From Streptomyces sp. MBT53 (GTDB lineage: Bacteria; Actinomycetota; Actinomycetes; Streptomycetales; Streptomycetaceae), in contig NZ_JAEQAZ010000040.1 in assembly GCF_016654115.1 (NCBI RefSeq), positions 1 through 64,000 of the forward strand: a DNA stretch of 64,000 nucleotides, read 5' to 3'. Positions 11,101 through 19,185 of this stretch are shown here, piece by piece. Below the pieces are notes generated by a model. That model worked only from the letters and a program-made list of their open reading frames with translations, was not told the DNA's origin and made no database searches. A program made the translations under genes and the position numbers. Within the stretch, counting starts at the first letter, position 1. Each line of letters starts with the position of its first letter.

Positions 11101-12640
11101 CCCCCGCCGCGCGGGATCCCGGCGTCGCGGCCGGGGAGACGACCAGGTCGGCACGCCCGTCGCCGTCCGCGTCCAGCAACGACACACCGGCCGCGCCGAG
11201 CGGGAACGGCGGAGCCTCGGCCAGCGTCCTCGGCAGCTCGAAACGACCCTTCCCAGCATTCCGCCAGACCCGTCTGGCACCACCCAGCTCCACCACGTCG
11301 GGCAGGCCGATACCGCGGAGGTCGACGAGCGCGTACGTCGGATTGCTGAGCGCGATGGTCGGGAGGCCGGGCCCCGTCACGGGGGCGAAGGAGCGGGTTG
11401 CCGGGTCGAAGTCGGCGTAGGTGAACACCAGGGGCGGGAGGGACTCGACGGCCGGGACGGCGGCGGGTGTGGGTGTGGCGGGGCCGGGTGTGGTGGCGGC
11501 TGGGGTCGTAGAAGGTATGACGGCGGCCGGGGTGATCGTGAGCTCGGTGGGCTCGGCTTCTGACGCCGGTGCGAAGGACTCGCCACCGGACGCGGGACCG
11601 CCGGGCCCGTCCTCCGACCCCGGGCCGCCGGATACGATGTGCCCCGCCCCTGTCCCCGCCCCACGGCCCTCCGTCCCGGTGGCCGTGGCCGGCTCGTCGA
11701 TGCCGACGCACGTCACGTCGGCGAGAAGGGACACGCCGTTGAAGGCGGCCTGGTCGTAGCCGAGGCGGTATTCGCGGGACACCCGGGCCATCCCGCCGGC
11801 CGCGTGCGTGGTCACCCGGATCGCGTTGCAGCGCAGCGACGTCCTGACCTCGAAGCCGGCCCGGTAGTCGGAGAACGGGTCGGGGCGCTCCGAGTGGTCG
11901 AAGTCCACCGTGACCAGGAACTCCGGTGCGGCCCGGTCGCCGTAGTCCGCGTATGCGACACGGGCGAGGAGCGGCTGGTCCCAGAGATGGCCCGGTTCCT
12001 GGCCGAGATCGCGTAAGTAGGAGTATCTGACCAGGTTGCCGAGGGGGTCGGAGGTCTCTGTGATCCGCCAGCCGAAGACATGGCCCGGCGTGCGGGGGTC
12101 GGCGACCACGGCCGGGTCCGGCCAGTCGTCCGGAGCGCCGGCCGGCCGCGGGGTGCCGTATCGGGTGCGGGAGCCGTCCTTGGCGCGGACCTCCCAGTAG
12201 TCGCCGGTGGAGTCCTTGACGTGCTCGATCCGGGCGAACATGCCCTCGGTACGCGGGCGATACCGCACCCGCCCGGGGTAGCTGCCCTCGACGGGGACCA
12301 GGTCCTCGGCGCCCGACAGCACGAACACGTCGGCGTCGGCGTAACGGGGCAGCCCCCGCGAGGTCCTACGGGAGACGCCGGGCAGGGAGAGCTGCCATCC
12401 GAGCCCGAAGGGCCCGTTCCCGCTGCCCGTGCTGTACGCCAGCGTCAACTGGGGCTGCAGACCCCCGCGTCCGGCCGGCAGCACGATCGGCACCGAGAAG
12501 TTCCCGGTCCCGGTGAACAGGTCGGGCGAGAACTTCTCCCCCAACCCGCCCACAGCGCCGCCCCCTTTGGGCAACGAGATGACCGACCCTCCCGCAGCGG
12601 TGTCGGTGGTACCCCCAGCACCCATGTGCCGTTCCCCCAT
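5123..12640 (-). CDS. SpvB/RHS insecticidal-toxin-complex protein (TcB-TcC fusion) with C-terminal toxin domain
   Basis: This 2505-aa protein has the TcB-TcC order. An SpvB-type N-terminus (residues about 15-400, motif SLPKGGGAVGGLGEKF) is followed by a proline/threonine-rich insert, FG-GAP/VCBS repeats (about 470-700), TcdB-mid segments (about 800-1300), many RHS/YD repeats and an RHS core ending near residue 2190 (motif YRFTGRERDEESGLGHHHAR, then DPDG). In this family the RHS part forms a hollow cocoon that encloses and cleaves off the C-terminal effector. The effector here (about 2195-2505) has MHPLDS and GDASVNASFG, which resemble the HxxD and GDxSVN motifs of polymorphic toxin type 15, a DNase family. 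That match is by eye. There is no signal peptide. The start at 12640 is the longest. An ATG 15 bases inside is preceded by GGGGGAAC and may be the true start. No immunity gene follows. Confidence 0.9.
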   Translation of the reverse strand: MGERHMGAGGTTDTAAGGSVISLPKGGGAVGGLGEKFSPDLFTGTGNFSVPIVLPAGRGGLQPQLTLAYSTGSGNGPFGLGWQLSLPGVSRRTSRGLPRYADADVFVLSGAEDLVPVEGSYPGRVRYRPRTEGMFARIEHVKDSTGDYWEVRAKDGSRTRYGTPRPAGAPDDWPDPAVVADPRTPGHVFGWRITETSDPLGNLVRYSYLRDLGQEPGHLWDQPLLARVAYADYGDRAAPEFLVTVDFDHSERPDPFSDYRAGFEVRTSLRCNAIRVTTHAAGGMARVSREYRLGYDQAAFNGVSLLADVTCVGIDEPATATGTEGRGAGTGAGHIVSGGPGSEDGPGGPASGGESFAPASEAEPTELTITPAAVIPSTTPAATTPGPATPTPAAVPAVESLPPLVFTYADFDPATRSFAPVTGPGLPTIALSNPTYALVDLRGIGLPDVVELGGARRVWRNAGKGRFELPRTLAEAPPFPLGAAGVSLLDADGDGRADLVVSPAATPGSRAAGGGGPTGYYPMSFAGGWSRRSFRPYRQSPSVSLADPNVKLVDLDGDGLTDVLRSGSRLEAWFNDRDPRQAWQATAVSNGAGPGVDLADPRVRLADMTGDGLQDLVLLRDGNISYWPNLGYNRWGEEVTMRDSPRLPDGYDPRRVLLGDVDGDGTADLVYVDRGRVSLWGNRSGNAWTAEPVTVAGTPDLVDSDSVQLCDLYGTGLAGLLFSRAAGGPGRGGSSLRFLDMTGGTKPYLLTGMDNSLGAVTRVTYTPSTREYLRDQADPATRWRTTLPFPVQVVTKVEVDDRISGGRLSTEYRYHHGYWDGVEREFRGFAMVEHLDTETFGAAPAGPGAVPPEHYSPPTLTKSWFHSGPVAAAEAGDWSELDLRHEYWAGDAPMLSRPAAQDAFLAALPRDARRAALRTLRGQALRTELYALDDSARKALPYTVTETVSGVREESAPATAEDADRERIFFPFLLGSRTTQWERGAEPMTQFAFPTGHDAYGFATGQLAVAVPRGRDPLAAAPPETSPESYLASYTTTEYARRDDVDHYLVDRVARTTGYEVVNDGRLPVADLRAAVLDGPGQTAGSGVSLRVIGHARTFYDGDAYVGLPLGTLGEHGLATRAESLAFTDAFLDSLHAADNSRPPYLTPGGATAWPAEYPPEFRRLLPPLAGHTHYTDTDVPGSPGGYYVTGARHRYDVHVTGRVPRGLPVASLDPLGAESRIDYDQHDLLPVRTVDPAGLEMTAVYDYRLLRAQVVTDQNGNTSEVAFSPSGLVTAHFVRDKNGAGDLAAPSTHMSYDLLAFTTRGEPASLRSTRRVHHDTDTGVPADRRDEVIVSVEFTDGFGRVLQSRGQAEDTLFGDPQFGGGLIPAEDLAPAGDTAGRTRGPSDSDNVIVSGWQIYDNKGRVVRKFEPFFSAGYDYAPALDSQLGQRTSTFYDPRGQTVKTVHPDGSEQRVVLGVPADLSDPDRYAPTPWESYTYDPDDNAGRTHPDTGTAFQGNWNTPASAEFDALGRTVRAVVRNGTTGDDRLTTVSAYDIQGNLLSVTDPLGRTAFAYTHDLAGRCWRTDGIDAGRRDTVPDALGSPVESRDGKGALTLGTFDSLHRPARVWARDDASRAVTLRQIVEYGDGGTPGQAAADRVAARAANLLGRVVRHRDEAGLVLVTAIDFKGNVLESARRVIADAPVLATYTAAAANGWRVAPFQVDWTPAAGQDQAARDAVLLEPSGYLTTTSYDALGRVVSRLLPADVEGRRRELRPVYNRAGALEAVSLDGTVVVQRLTHDAKGQRTLVAYGNGVMTRYAYDPRTFRPTRMRTEPYTLADGPVYRPAGAVLQDHGYDYDLVGNILAVRDRTPGSGIPGNPEALATSDPVLRGLLGSGDALNRRFAYDPAYRLLSATGREHRAPAAGDPWPGLPRSTDATQTQAYTETYGYDQAGNLLTLAHAGAGGFTRAYSVPTGGNRLQRMTVGSTAYDYVFDANGNLLAETTSRHFGWDHADRLTAFATQTAGAEPSVHAQYLYAATGERVKKLVRRQGGTVEVTHYLDETFEHHRWATGTPTAGENNHVHVTDENQRIALVRSGPAHPDDRGPATAYHLPDHLGSSTAVVDATGALTNREEYTPYGETSFGSYARKRYRFTGRERDEESGLGHHHARFYASWLARWTSCDPLTSGHGASSYCYVSNKPTGLVDPDGADDRKPPGQGGTAGASVNVAAGPSGPVAEHDIPYQKGIRGFAESILVGGRGSAGNARYDSLGPDQAFARGLMDKGWGCTLCHITTQVWNTWGPRGVNPVNNLPLDWTINTQGFARFVALSVFSRAVVESALGAKGLVDGFRGPGQRRNPEPNRPAPTTPSLPAAQPPQAVIRYTPAMAGAPSDAQFLRFNIEWAQTEGGPLVRGQRLPNDAALRRTARNHMDAIGFDRTGRQAMHPLDSVANRYLTTNGPVGTTYYFGDASVNASFGAQLGNELRRLGVRPGDSFTVRFVGFPDYNSVRPLAPPASPPNLRGHR

Positions 12641-12785
12641 TTCTCACTACCAGAGAATGTCCCCGTGCATCGGGTGGTTCGCCGCGCAGGGGGCCCGTGA
12701 GCAATGTGGTGGGTGAGGAAAATCCCGTCAAGATTTGTTCCGCTGAGCGGTCCGTGCCGCATCCTCTGTCGGAGCTGGTGGATAG

Positions 12786-13601
12786 GTGATCACTAATGGT
12801 GATCGTGCTGCGGGTGTGGATGCGAATTTGGGGGCTGTGACGAGTGTGCGGGACGTTGACATCATCACGACAGGGTGGCTAGTTCCAGGAGGCGAGCGGC
12901 GCGTCATCGTACGACGACGCATCGGCTCACTCTCAGCCGTAGTGGCGGACCACCCGATCCCGGACGGCCCGATCACGCTCCAGGTCGGGTCCATCATGGC
13001 TCCGGTGACGGCCGCCCCGCCCTATCCGGTCCCCGCCTACACCCTCTCCTACGCACTCGCAGACGACCAGTCCCGCAAGCTGGCCACCGGTGAAGCACGC
13101 CACCTGGCGAGCGAGATCGCCGAGGCCGCCGAGTACGTCGTGGTGTCCGCAGACCGCCTCTCGCACGCCCCGGCGGACCTCTCCTCCGTCGAGGCGGCCT
13201 TCCTGATGGTCACGGGTTCCACGGTCCTGATCGCGCTGCGCGACAGCGTGCACCTCACGGACGGAGAACGGGTCCTGGCCGCGCACCGCAAACCTGTCCC
13301 ACCGTCACTGCACGGGAAGATCGCCAGGACTGACCAACCCGCTCCGGAAGGCGAGGACGACGAGCTGGGCGCGGTCGCGTGCGCCCAGTTTCATCATTGC
13401 CCGGTTGACATGGGTCTTCGCGGTCAGCGGAGAGACGTACAGCCTCTCCCCTATCTCGTCGTTGGAGAGCCCGGCGGCGACCAGGGCCATGATCTCGCGC
13501 TCCCGCTCGGTGAGGCAGTCGAGCTGGACCGGGCTGGGCAGTGGGCCCGGGTTCGGCTGGGACTGGAAGCGGGCGATGAGGCCGCGGGTGGCCTTCGGTG
13601 A
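12786..13601 (+). CDS. Hypothetical protein, 3' end doubtful
   Basis: I do not recognise this family. The first 170 or so residues read like a real protein, with mixed hydrophobic strands and an amphipathic segment (LASEIAEAAEYVVVSADRL) and no signal peptide. From about 13300 to the stop the frame is antisense to the response regulator gene and its composition turns proline/arginine-rich. The genuine coding part therefore probably ends near 13300, and the natural 3' end has been lost or replaced. The GTG start at 12786 has no clear ribosome-binding site, and an in-frame GTG near 12837 is an alternative. It is divergent from the toxin gene and convergent with the regulator pair. Confidence 0.35.
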   Translation: MITNGDRAAGVDANLGAVTSVRDVDIITTGWLVPGGERRVIVRRRIGSLSAVVADHPIPDGPITLQVGSIMAPVTAAPPYPVPAYTLSYALADDQSRKLATGEARHLASEIAEAAEYVVVSADRLSHAPADLSSVEAAFLMVTGSTVLIALRDSVHLTDGERVLAAHRKPVPPSLHGKIARTDQPAPEGEDDELGAVACAQFHHCPVDMGLRGQRRDVQPLPYLVVGEPGGDQGHDLALPLGEAVELDRAGQWARVRLGLEAGDEAAGGLR

Positions 13602-13985
13602 CAGCAGGGCGTCCCCACGGGCGACGACACGGATGGCTTCCTGGAGGTCGCCCGGTTCGACGCTCTTGCTGAGGAACCCGCTCGCGCCGGCGTGCAGTGC
13701 GCGCAGGACGTTCTCGTCGAGTTCGAAGGTGGTGAGGATCAACACCCGTACCCCTGCGAGGTCTTCGTCGGCGGTGATGAGCCGGGTCGCCTCGATGCCG
13801 TCCAGTTCCGGCATCCGGATGTCCATGAGGATCACGTCGGCGCGGGTGCTGCCGGCGAGGTCGACCGCCTCGCGGCCGGTCGTCGCCTCCCCCACCACCT
13901 CCAGGTCCGGCGCCCCGCCGACCAGGACGCGGAAACCGGCCCGGATGAGTGTCTGGTCGTCGGCGAGCAGCACGCGGATCGTCAC
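13305..13985 (-). CDS. NarL/LuxR-family response regulator
   Basis: A 226-aa regulator with an N-terminal receiver domain (VRVLLADDQ-type start, acceptor Asp in VILMDIRMPELDG near residue 55, conserved Lys in GFLSKS) and a C-terminal LuxR helix-turn-helix (LTEREREIMALVAAGLSNDE). It is translationally coupled to the kinase upstream, because its GTG overlaps the kinase TGA as GTGA. The pair should act as one phosphorelay. Likely targets are the divergent oxidase and exporter genes, whose shared promoter region carries repeated dyads. The target assignment is inference. Confidence 0.93.
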   Translation of the reverse strand: MTIRVLLADDQTLIRAGFRVLVGGAPDLEVVGEATTGREAVDLAGSTRADVILMDIRMPELDGIEATRLITADEDLAGVRVLILTTFELDENVLRALHAGASGFLSKSVEPGDLQEAIRVVARGDALLSPKATRGLIARFQSQPNPGPLPSPVQLDCLTEREREIMALVAAGLSNDEIGERLYVSPLTAKTHVNRAMMKLGARDRAQLVVLAFRSGLVSPGDLPVQ

Positions 13986-15172
13986 GTGGGGGTGTCCTGT
14001 CGGTCGGGTGCGGCGGGAAGGAAGGCGTCGACGGTGAAGCGGCCGGCGTCGCGCCCGGTGTGTACGCTCCCGCCGACCGAACTGACGCGTTCGCGCAGGC
14101 CGATGAGTCCGTGGCCGCAGCCGTCGGCGTCCGGCGCCGGGCGGCCGACGGCGTTCTCGACCAGGATCTTGAGGCCCGCCGGCGTGTAGTCGAGCCGCAG
14201 CCGGGCCGCCGGTTCGCTGCCGTGCTTGTGGGCGTTGGTCAGGGACTCCTGGACGATGCGGTAGGCGGCGAGGTCGACCACGGAGGGCAGGGGGCGGGCC
14301 TCGCCCTCCTGCCGGTGGTCGACCCGCAGTCCGGCCGCGGCCAGCGAGTCCAGCATCGACGCCAGTCGGCTGAGGCCCGGTGGCGGCTCGGTCGTGGAAT
14401 CCGTGCCCTCGGCGTCCCGGTCCTCGGAGCGCAACACGTCCAGCACGGTGGAGAGTTCGGCCAGTACGGTGCGGGTGGCCTGCCGGACGTGGGCCAGCGC
14501 CTCCTCCGCGTCGTCGGGCTGCTCGCGCAGCAGGTGGGCGGCGACGCCGACCTGCACGTTGATGACGGCGATGTGGTGCGCGACGACGTCGTGCAGGTCC
14601 CGCGCGATCCGCAGCCGCTCCTCCACGACCCGGCGGCGGGCCTCCTCGTCGCGGCTGTGTTCGGCCTGCCGGGCGCGGATCTCGACGGCTTCCAGGTTGG
14701 CCAGCCGGATGCGGGTGGCGTCGCCGACGACGACGGCCAGCGTGCCCCACACCACGATCGCGGCGTTCTGCGGGTCCAGCCAGGTCCGGCCGGCGCCGAT
14801 GACGACCGCGACGTACACGGTCACGACGGTGATCGTGCCCGTCACCGCGGCGATCCGCCGGTCGGTACGGGAGGCGACCGTGTAGGTGCAGATCACGTTC
14901 GCGGCGAGCAGCGGGCCGACGAGTGCCGCGTGCAGATTGAACGCCGCACTGACCACCGTGACCGCCGCGAAGACGGGCAGCGGCCATCTGCGCCGGGCGG
15001 CGATCAGCGCGAACGCGAGCGTCCCCGCGAGGAAGTCCTCGGCGCGCAGCGGGCGTCCGGCGCGGACGGCGAGCAGGATCACGGTGACGACCAGGAAGCC
15101 GAAAGCGACGTCCACGGCCTGCGGGTGGGATATGACACGGCCGCGGATGCGGGACAACCGGTAGTCAGCCAT
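13982..15172 (-). CDS. NarL-type sensor histidine kinase (HisKA_3)
   Basis: A 396-aa membrane kinase. The first 150 residues hold several hydrophobic segments (about residues 20-45, 50-70, 75-130 and 140-160). An H-box follows (RIARDLHDVVAHHIAVINVQ, phosphorylated His in LHD near residue 205), then an HATPase_c domain with N-box ESLTNAHKHG and G-box GHGLIGLRERV. No separate extracellular sensor domain is seen, so the membrane part probably senses. The ATG at 15172 is preferred over a GTG nine bases upstream, although neither has a strong ribosome-binding site. It forms an operon with the response regulator (4-base overlap) and is divergent from the multicopper oxidase. Confidence 0.92.
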   Translation of the reverse strand: MADYRLSRIRGRVISHPQAVDVAFGFLVVTVILLAVRAGRPLRAEDFLAGTLAFALIAARRRWPLPVFAAVTVVSAAFNLHAALVGPLLAANVICTYTVASRTDRRIAAVTGTITVVTVYVAVVIGAGRTWLDPQNAAIVVWGTLAVVVGDATRIRLANLEAVEIRARQAEHSRDEEARRRVVEERLRIARDLHDVVAHHIAVINVQVGVAAHLLREQPDDAEEALAHVRQATRTVLAELSTVLDVLRSEDRDAEGTDSTTEPPPGLSRLASMLDSLAAAGLRVDHRQEGEARPLPSVVDLAAYRIVQESLTNAHKHGSEPAARLRLDYTPAGLKILVENAVGRPAPDADGCGHGLIGLRERVSSVGGSVHTGRDAGRFTVDAFLPAAPDRQDTPT

Positions 15173-15200
15173 GGGCCGCACGGTATCGAACGCCCGTCCG

Positions 15201-15291
15201 CGTCCACGTCGTCCGGACGCGGTACGGACACCGGTGCCGCTGTACCGCGTGCGCGGTATGCCGGATCCACCGCGTCCGGACGACGTGGACG
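15201..15291. promoter_or_regulatory. 23-bp perfect inverted repeat with inner palindromes in a divergent promoter
   Basis: Arms at 15201-15223 and 15269-15291 are exact reverse complements, with 45 bases between them. Each arm contains the palindrome CGTCCGGACG. The spacer holds TACCGCG-TG-CGCGGTA (15243-15258) and CACCGGTG (15229-15236). The element lies between the kinase (minus) and the multicopper oxidase (plus). It is a candidate double operator for the response regulator or for a metal-responsive repressor. Confidence 0.7.
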
Positions 15292-15319
15292 ACGGCCCGT
15301 GTCACCCATCGTCTGCGCC

Positions 15320-16924
15320 ATGACCGAACCACCTGGACCCGAGCGCCGACGGTTTCTGCGCACCATGGCCGCGCTCACCGGCGCCGTGACGCTCGGGACG
15401 ACGGCCGGCTGCAAGTCCCCGGGATCGGACGCGGCCTCCTCCGGCGCGACCGGTGCCGAATACGGCGGCCGTACGCTCACCTCCGCCGCCGCGCTACCGA
15501 AACCGTTCACCGTCCCCCTTCCGATCCCCCCGGTGAAACGACCGTCCCGGAGCACCCCCGACACGGACTACTACGACATCACCGCGCGAGAGGCGAGCGT
15601 CGAGATCCTGCCCGGCCTGCGCACGACGATCATGGGCTACGACGGGATCTTCCCCGGGCCGACGATCGCGGCCCGCCGCGGACGCGGGACCGTGCTGCGC
15701 TACCGCAACCAGCTCGGCGTGCCGACCGTGGTGCACCTGCACGGCGGGCACACCCCGCCGGAGAGCGACGGTTTCCCGACCGACCTCGTACTGCCCGCCA
15801 CCGGCGGCGAGCGCTTCGCGGACCAGGCCGTCGGCGGTACGGCCATCACCGGCACCCGCGACTACACCTATCCGCTCGACCAGCGGGCCGCGACGCTCTG
15901 GTACCACGACCACCGGATGGGCTTCACCGGCCCCCAAGTCTGGCGCGGGCTGGCCGGATTCCTGCTCCTGACCGACGACGAGGAGCAGGCGCTGCCGCTG
16001 CCGCGCGGCGACCGCGACGTCCCGTTGATGATCACGGACCGCGCCTTCGACGCGGACGGCGCGCTCAACTACCCCGCGATGGATGCCCACTTGATCAGCA
16101 TGGCCGGTGTCGACGCCGCGCACATGGCGGGCGCGGCCGGTGATGTCGTCCTCGTGAACGGCGCGCCCTGGCCGGAGTTGGAAGTCGACGCGGCCCGCTA
16201 CCGGTTCCGTCTCCTCAACGCCTCCAACGCACGCCGCTACGAACTCGCGCTCGACCCGGCACCCCGGAGCGGCCCCTCGTTCACCCAAATCGGCTCCGAC
16301 CAGGGCCTGTTGGCAGCGCCGTTGGAGCACACCGTCATCCCCGTCGCACCGGCCGAGCGCTTCGACGTGGTCGTCGACTTCTCCCGCTATCCGGTCGGCA
16401 CCCGGGTGACACTCACCAACGGGGCGGGCCGGGGCGGCACTTCACGTGTCATGCGGTTCGTGGTCGCCCGCAAGGCGACCGACGACAGTCGGATCCCCGC
16501 CCGACTGTCCACCGTCGAGGCCCTGTCGACGGCGTCGGCGACGACCCGGCCGTGGATGTTCCGCAAGGGCAAGGTCACCAACATGGGCGCGAACACGGCC
16601 GGTTGGGTCATCAACGGCCGTGAGTTCGACCCCCGGCGTATCGACGCGGCTCCCCGCCTCGGCGAGGTCGAGATCTGGCGCCTCGCCACCGACGCCTACC
16701 ACCCCGTGCACATTCATCTCTCGCCGTTCCAGGTGCTCTCCCGCAACGGCGGCCCGCTCGATCCGGGAGACCACGGGTGGAAGGACACCATCGACCTCCG
16801 CCCCAAGGAGTACGCCGACATCGCGATCCGCTTCGACGACCACGCCGGCCGCTACCTCCTGCACTGCCACAACCTCGAACACGAGGACATGGCCATGATG
16901 GCGACCTTCCAGACCACCCGCTGA
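15320..16924 (+). CDS. Secreted multicopper oxidase (CotA/PhsA/bilirubin-oxidase-like)
   Basis: A 534-aa three-cupredoxin oxidase that should oxidise phenolic or metal substrates with reduction of O2 to water. The N-terminus (RRRFLRTMAALTGAVTL then AGCKS) looks like a twin-arginine signal with a lipobox Cys, so a folded, copper-loaded, membrane-anchored enzyme is likely. Copper-ligand motifs are complete: HLHGGH, LWYHDHRMG, HPVHIHL, and HCHNLEHEDMAM near the C-terminus, the last giving the T1 Cys, His and axial Met. It is divergent from the kinase/regulator operon and followed 10 bases later by an MMPL exporter, so these two are probably co-transcribed. The substrate cannot be told from the sequence. 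Confidence 0.93.
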   Translation: MTEPPGPERRRFLRTMAALTGAVTLGTTAGCKSPGSDAASSGATGAEYGGRTLTSAAALPKPFTVPLPIPPVKRPSRSTPDTDYYDITAREASVEILPGLRTTIMGYDGIFPGPTIAARRGRGTVLRYRNQLGVPTVVHLHGGHTPPESDGFPTDLVLPATGGERFADQAVGGTAITGTRDYTYPLDQRAATLWYHDHRMGFTGPQVWRGLAGFLLLTDDEEQALPLPRGDRDVPLMITDRAFDADGALNYPAMDAHLISMAGVDAAHMAGAAGDVVLVNGAPWPELEVDAARYRFRLLNASNARRYELALDPAPRSGPSFTQIGSDQGLLAAPLEHTVIPVAPAERFDVVVDFSRYPVGTRVTLTNGAGRGGTSRVMRFVVARKATDDSRIPARLSTVEALSTASATTRPWMFRKGKVTNMGANTAGWVINGREFDPRRIDAAPRLGEVEIWRLATDAYHPVHIHLSPFQVLSRNGGPLDPGDHGWKDTIDLRPKEYADIAIRFDDHAGRYLLHCHNLEHEDMAMMATFQTTR

Positions 16925-16934
16925 GGAGCAACTC

Positions 16935-19064
16935 GTGTCCACATGCGCGCACTTCGTCCTGCGCCACCGCCGGTGGGTGATCGCGTTCTGGCTGGTCGTC
17001 CTGCTCGCAGGCGGCACCGCGGCCGGCCATCTCCCGTCCCGGCTCTCGTCGGACTTCTCCCTCCCCGGCCAGGAGGGCTCCGAGACTCAGTCCCAACTGG
17101 CCCGCAGCTACGGCATATCCGCCGACCTCGGTTACCTGCCGGTCCTCACCGCGCCCGCCGGACGCCCGATCGACCGCGCGGACGTCACCGCCGTGGCCAA
17201 CCGCATCCGTACGATCCCCGGCATCCGCGTCCTCGACTACGGAACCACCGGAGACCCGGCCTTCCTGACCGAGGGCGGACAGAGCACCTTCCTTCTGGTC
17301 TACGGTCCCCAACCGACGGGTTTCACCGACCCGTTGGCAGTGACGGTCGACCGTACGGTCAAGACGGCCGCACGGCAACACGGCCTGACCGCCGCTGTCA
17401 CCGGCTACAACCAGCTCGCGGCCGGCAGTACCAGCGGTGACGACGGCGGTCTCAGCGTGCTGGGCGAGACCCTCATCGGCGCGCTCGGCGCTCTACTCGT
17501 CCTCGCCTTCGTGTTCGCGTCGTTCCTCGCCCTGCTGCCGCTCGTGGTCGCGGGCGTGTCGATCCTGGCGACGTTCCTGGTCGTGCTCGGTCTGACGACC
17601 TTCACCGATGTGTCCTTCGTCGTGCAGTTCCTGATCGCGCTGGTCGGGCTGGGCGTGGCGATCGACTACTCGTTGCTGCTGGTCTCCCGCTGGCGCGAGG
17701 AGCGCGCCCGCGGCCGATCGAACGACGAGGCCGTGATCACCGCGGTGACGACCGCCGGGCACGCGGTGCTCGCCTCCGGGATCACCGTCGCGATCAGCCT
17801 CGTCGCGCTCGTCACGGTCGACGTGCCGCTGATCCGCAGCATGGGCTTCGGCGGCATGGTGATCCCCGTGATCAGCACGCTGGTCGTCCTCACCCTGCTC
17901 CCCGTCCTGTTGAGCCTGGCCGGCCCCCGGATCGACCGGCCCAGGATCCGTAAGGAGGCGCGGGTCTCCCGGGCCTGGGCGGCCTGGGCGCGCGGGGTCG
18001 TCCGGTACCGCTGGGCCGCCGCCGCAACAGCCTTGGGCGCGCTCGCGCTGGCCATCGTCCCGGTGTTCGGCCTGCAGATCGGCCAGGCCGGCTCCGCCTC
18101 CCTCGCCCACAGCGGCGTCGCCCACGACACCCTGGCCGCGCTCGACGCCGGCGGGGTGGGCAGCGGGGTGCTGACGCCCATGCCGTTGCTCGTCCGGTCG
18201 GGTCCGCAGGCGTCCGCCGTGGCGGCTGTCGCGCGGCGCGTACCCGGCGTGCGGATGGCGGTCGTGGCCCCGCCCGGACGCGACGGCGTCACCGAGGTGG
18301 TCGTCGTACCCACCCACGAGACGGTGGACAACTCCAGCGTGGCGGTGGTGAGTTCGGTCCGCGAGGCGACGAGAAACCTGCCCGGCTACATCGGTGTGAC
18401 CGGCCGGGGCGCCGTCGTCCTCGACTACCAACGGGCGGTCTTCGACGACTTCCCCTACGTCCTGGGCCTGATCGCGCTGGTCACCTACGTTCTGCTGGTC
18501 CGCACCTTCCGCTCCCTGCTGCTGCCCCTGAAGGCGGTGCTGCTGAACCTGGTCAGCGTGGCCGCCGTGTTCGGGATGATCACCTGGTTCTGGCAGGACG
18601 GACACGGCTCCAACGCGGTCTTCGGGATCGCGGCGACCGGTGCCCTGACGTTCTGGCTGCCGGTCCTGATCTTCGCATTCCTGTTCGGACTGTCCATGGA
18701 CTACGAGGTGTTCATCCTGGCCCGGATGCGCGAGGAGTACGACCGCACCGGCTCGACCGCGTACGCCGTGGAGCACGGCCTGGGCCGCACGGGCAGGCTG
18801 GTCACGTCGGCCGCCCTGATCCTGTTCTTCGCCTTCGCCGCGCTCGCCTCCGCGCCGGGCACCGACATCAGGGTCCTCGCCACTGCGCTCGGCGCCGGCA
18901 TCCTGCTGGACGCCACCGTCGTCCGGGCCCTGCTGGTGCCCGCGACGGTCTCACTGCTCGGCAAGTACAACTGGTGGCTTCCCGCCGGGCTCGCCCGACT
19001 GCTGCGCGTCGAGCCGTCACCGCTGACCCCCGACACTCGACTGCGCGACGCGAACCACTCCTGA
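16935..19064 (+). CDS. MMPL/RND-family membrane exporter
   Basis: A 709-aa protein with the MMPL plan. TM1 (about residues 13-32) is followed by a periplasmic loop, five TM segments (about 170-330), a second loop and five TM segments (about 500-670). The conserved DYSLLLVSRWREE and DYEVFILARMREEY motifs end the second helix of each repeat. MMPL proteins of actinomycetes use the proton gradient to export lipids or hydrophobic drugs. The GTG start is preceded by GAGGAGC. It lies 10 bases after the multicopper oxidase, which suggests one operon and possibly a shared stress response controlled by the divergent two-component system. The cargo is unknown. Confidence 0.92.
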   Translation: MSTCAHFVLRHRRWVIAFWLVVLLAGGTAAGHLPSRLSSDFSLPGQEGSETQSQLARSYGISADLGYLPVLTAPAGRPIDRADVTAVANRIRTIPGIRVLDYGTTGDPAFLTEGGQSTFLLVYGPQPTGFTDPLAVTVDRTVKTAARQHGLTAAVTGYNQLAAGSTSGDDGGLSVLGETLIGALGALLVLAFVFASFLALLPLVVAGVSILATFLVVLGLTTFTDVSFVVQFLIALVGLGVAIDYSLLLVSRWREERARGRSNDEAVITAVTTAGHAVLASGITVAISLVALVTVDVPLIRSMGFGGMVIPVISTLVVLTLLPVLLSLAGPRIDRPRIRKEARVSRAWAAWARGVVRYRWAAAATALGALALAIVPVFGLQIGQAGSASLAHSGVAHDTLAALDAGGVGSGVLTPMPLLVRSGPQASAVAAVARRVPGVRMAVVAPPGRDGVTEVVVVPTHETVDNSSVAVVSSVREATRNLPGYIGVTGRGAVVLDYQRAVFDDFPYVLGLIALVTYVLLVRTFRSLLLPLKAVLLNLVSVAAVFGMITWFWQDGHGSNAVFGIAATGALTFWLPVLIFAFLFGLSMDYEVFILARMREEYDRTGSTAYAVEHGLGRTGRLVTSAALILFFAFAALASAPGTDIRVLATALGAGILLDATVVRALLVPATVSLLGKYNWWLPAGLARLLRVEPSPLTPDTRLRDANHS

Positions 19065-19185
19065 ACCCGCCCGAGCGCCACACCTGGCCGATCTCGTCCG
19101 CTCACACGGTCACCACGTAGGCGCCGTTGGCCTCGCGCTTTCACGAGGCGGGTGTCCCAGGCTTGATCAAATAAGCAGAGAGTGC

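Noticed and set aside
6815..11563. Very long plus-strand open frames opposite the Rhs gene
   Set aside because: They are antisense shadows of the RHS gene caused by high G+C at third codon positions; glycine/arginine-rich with no motif and no ribosome-binding site.
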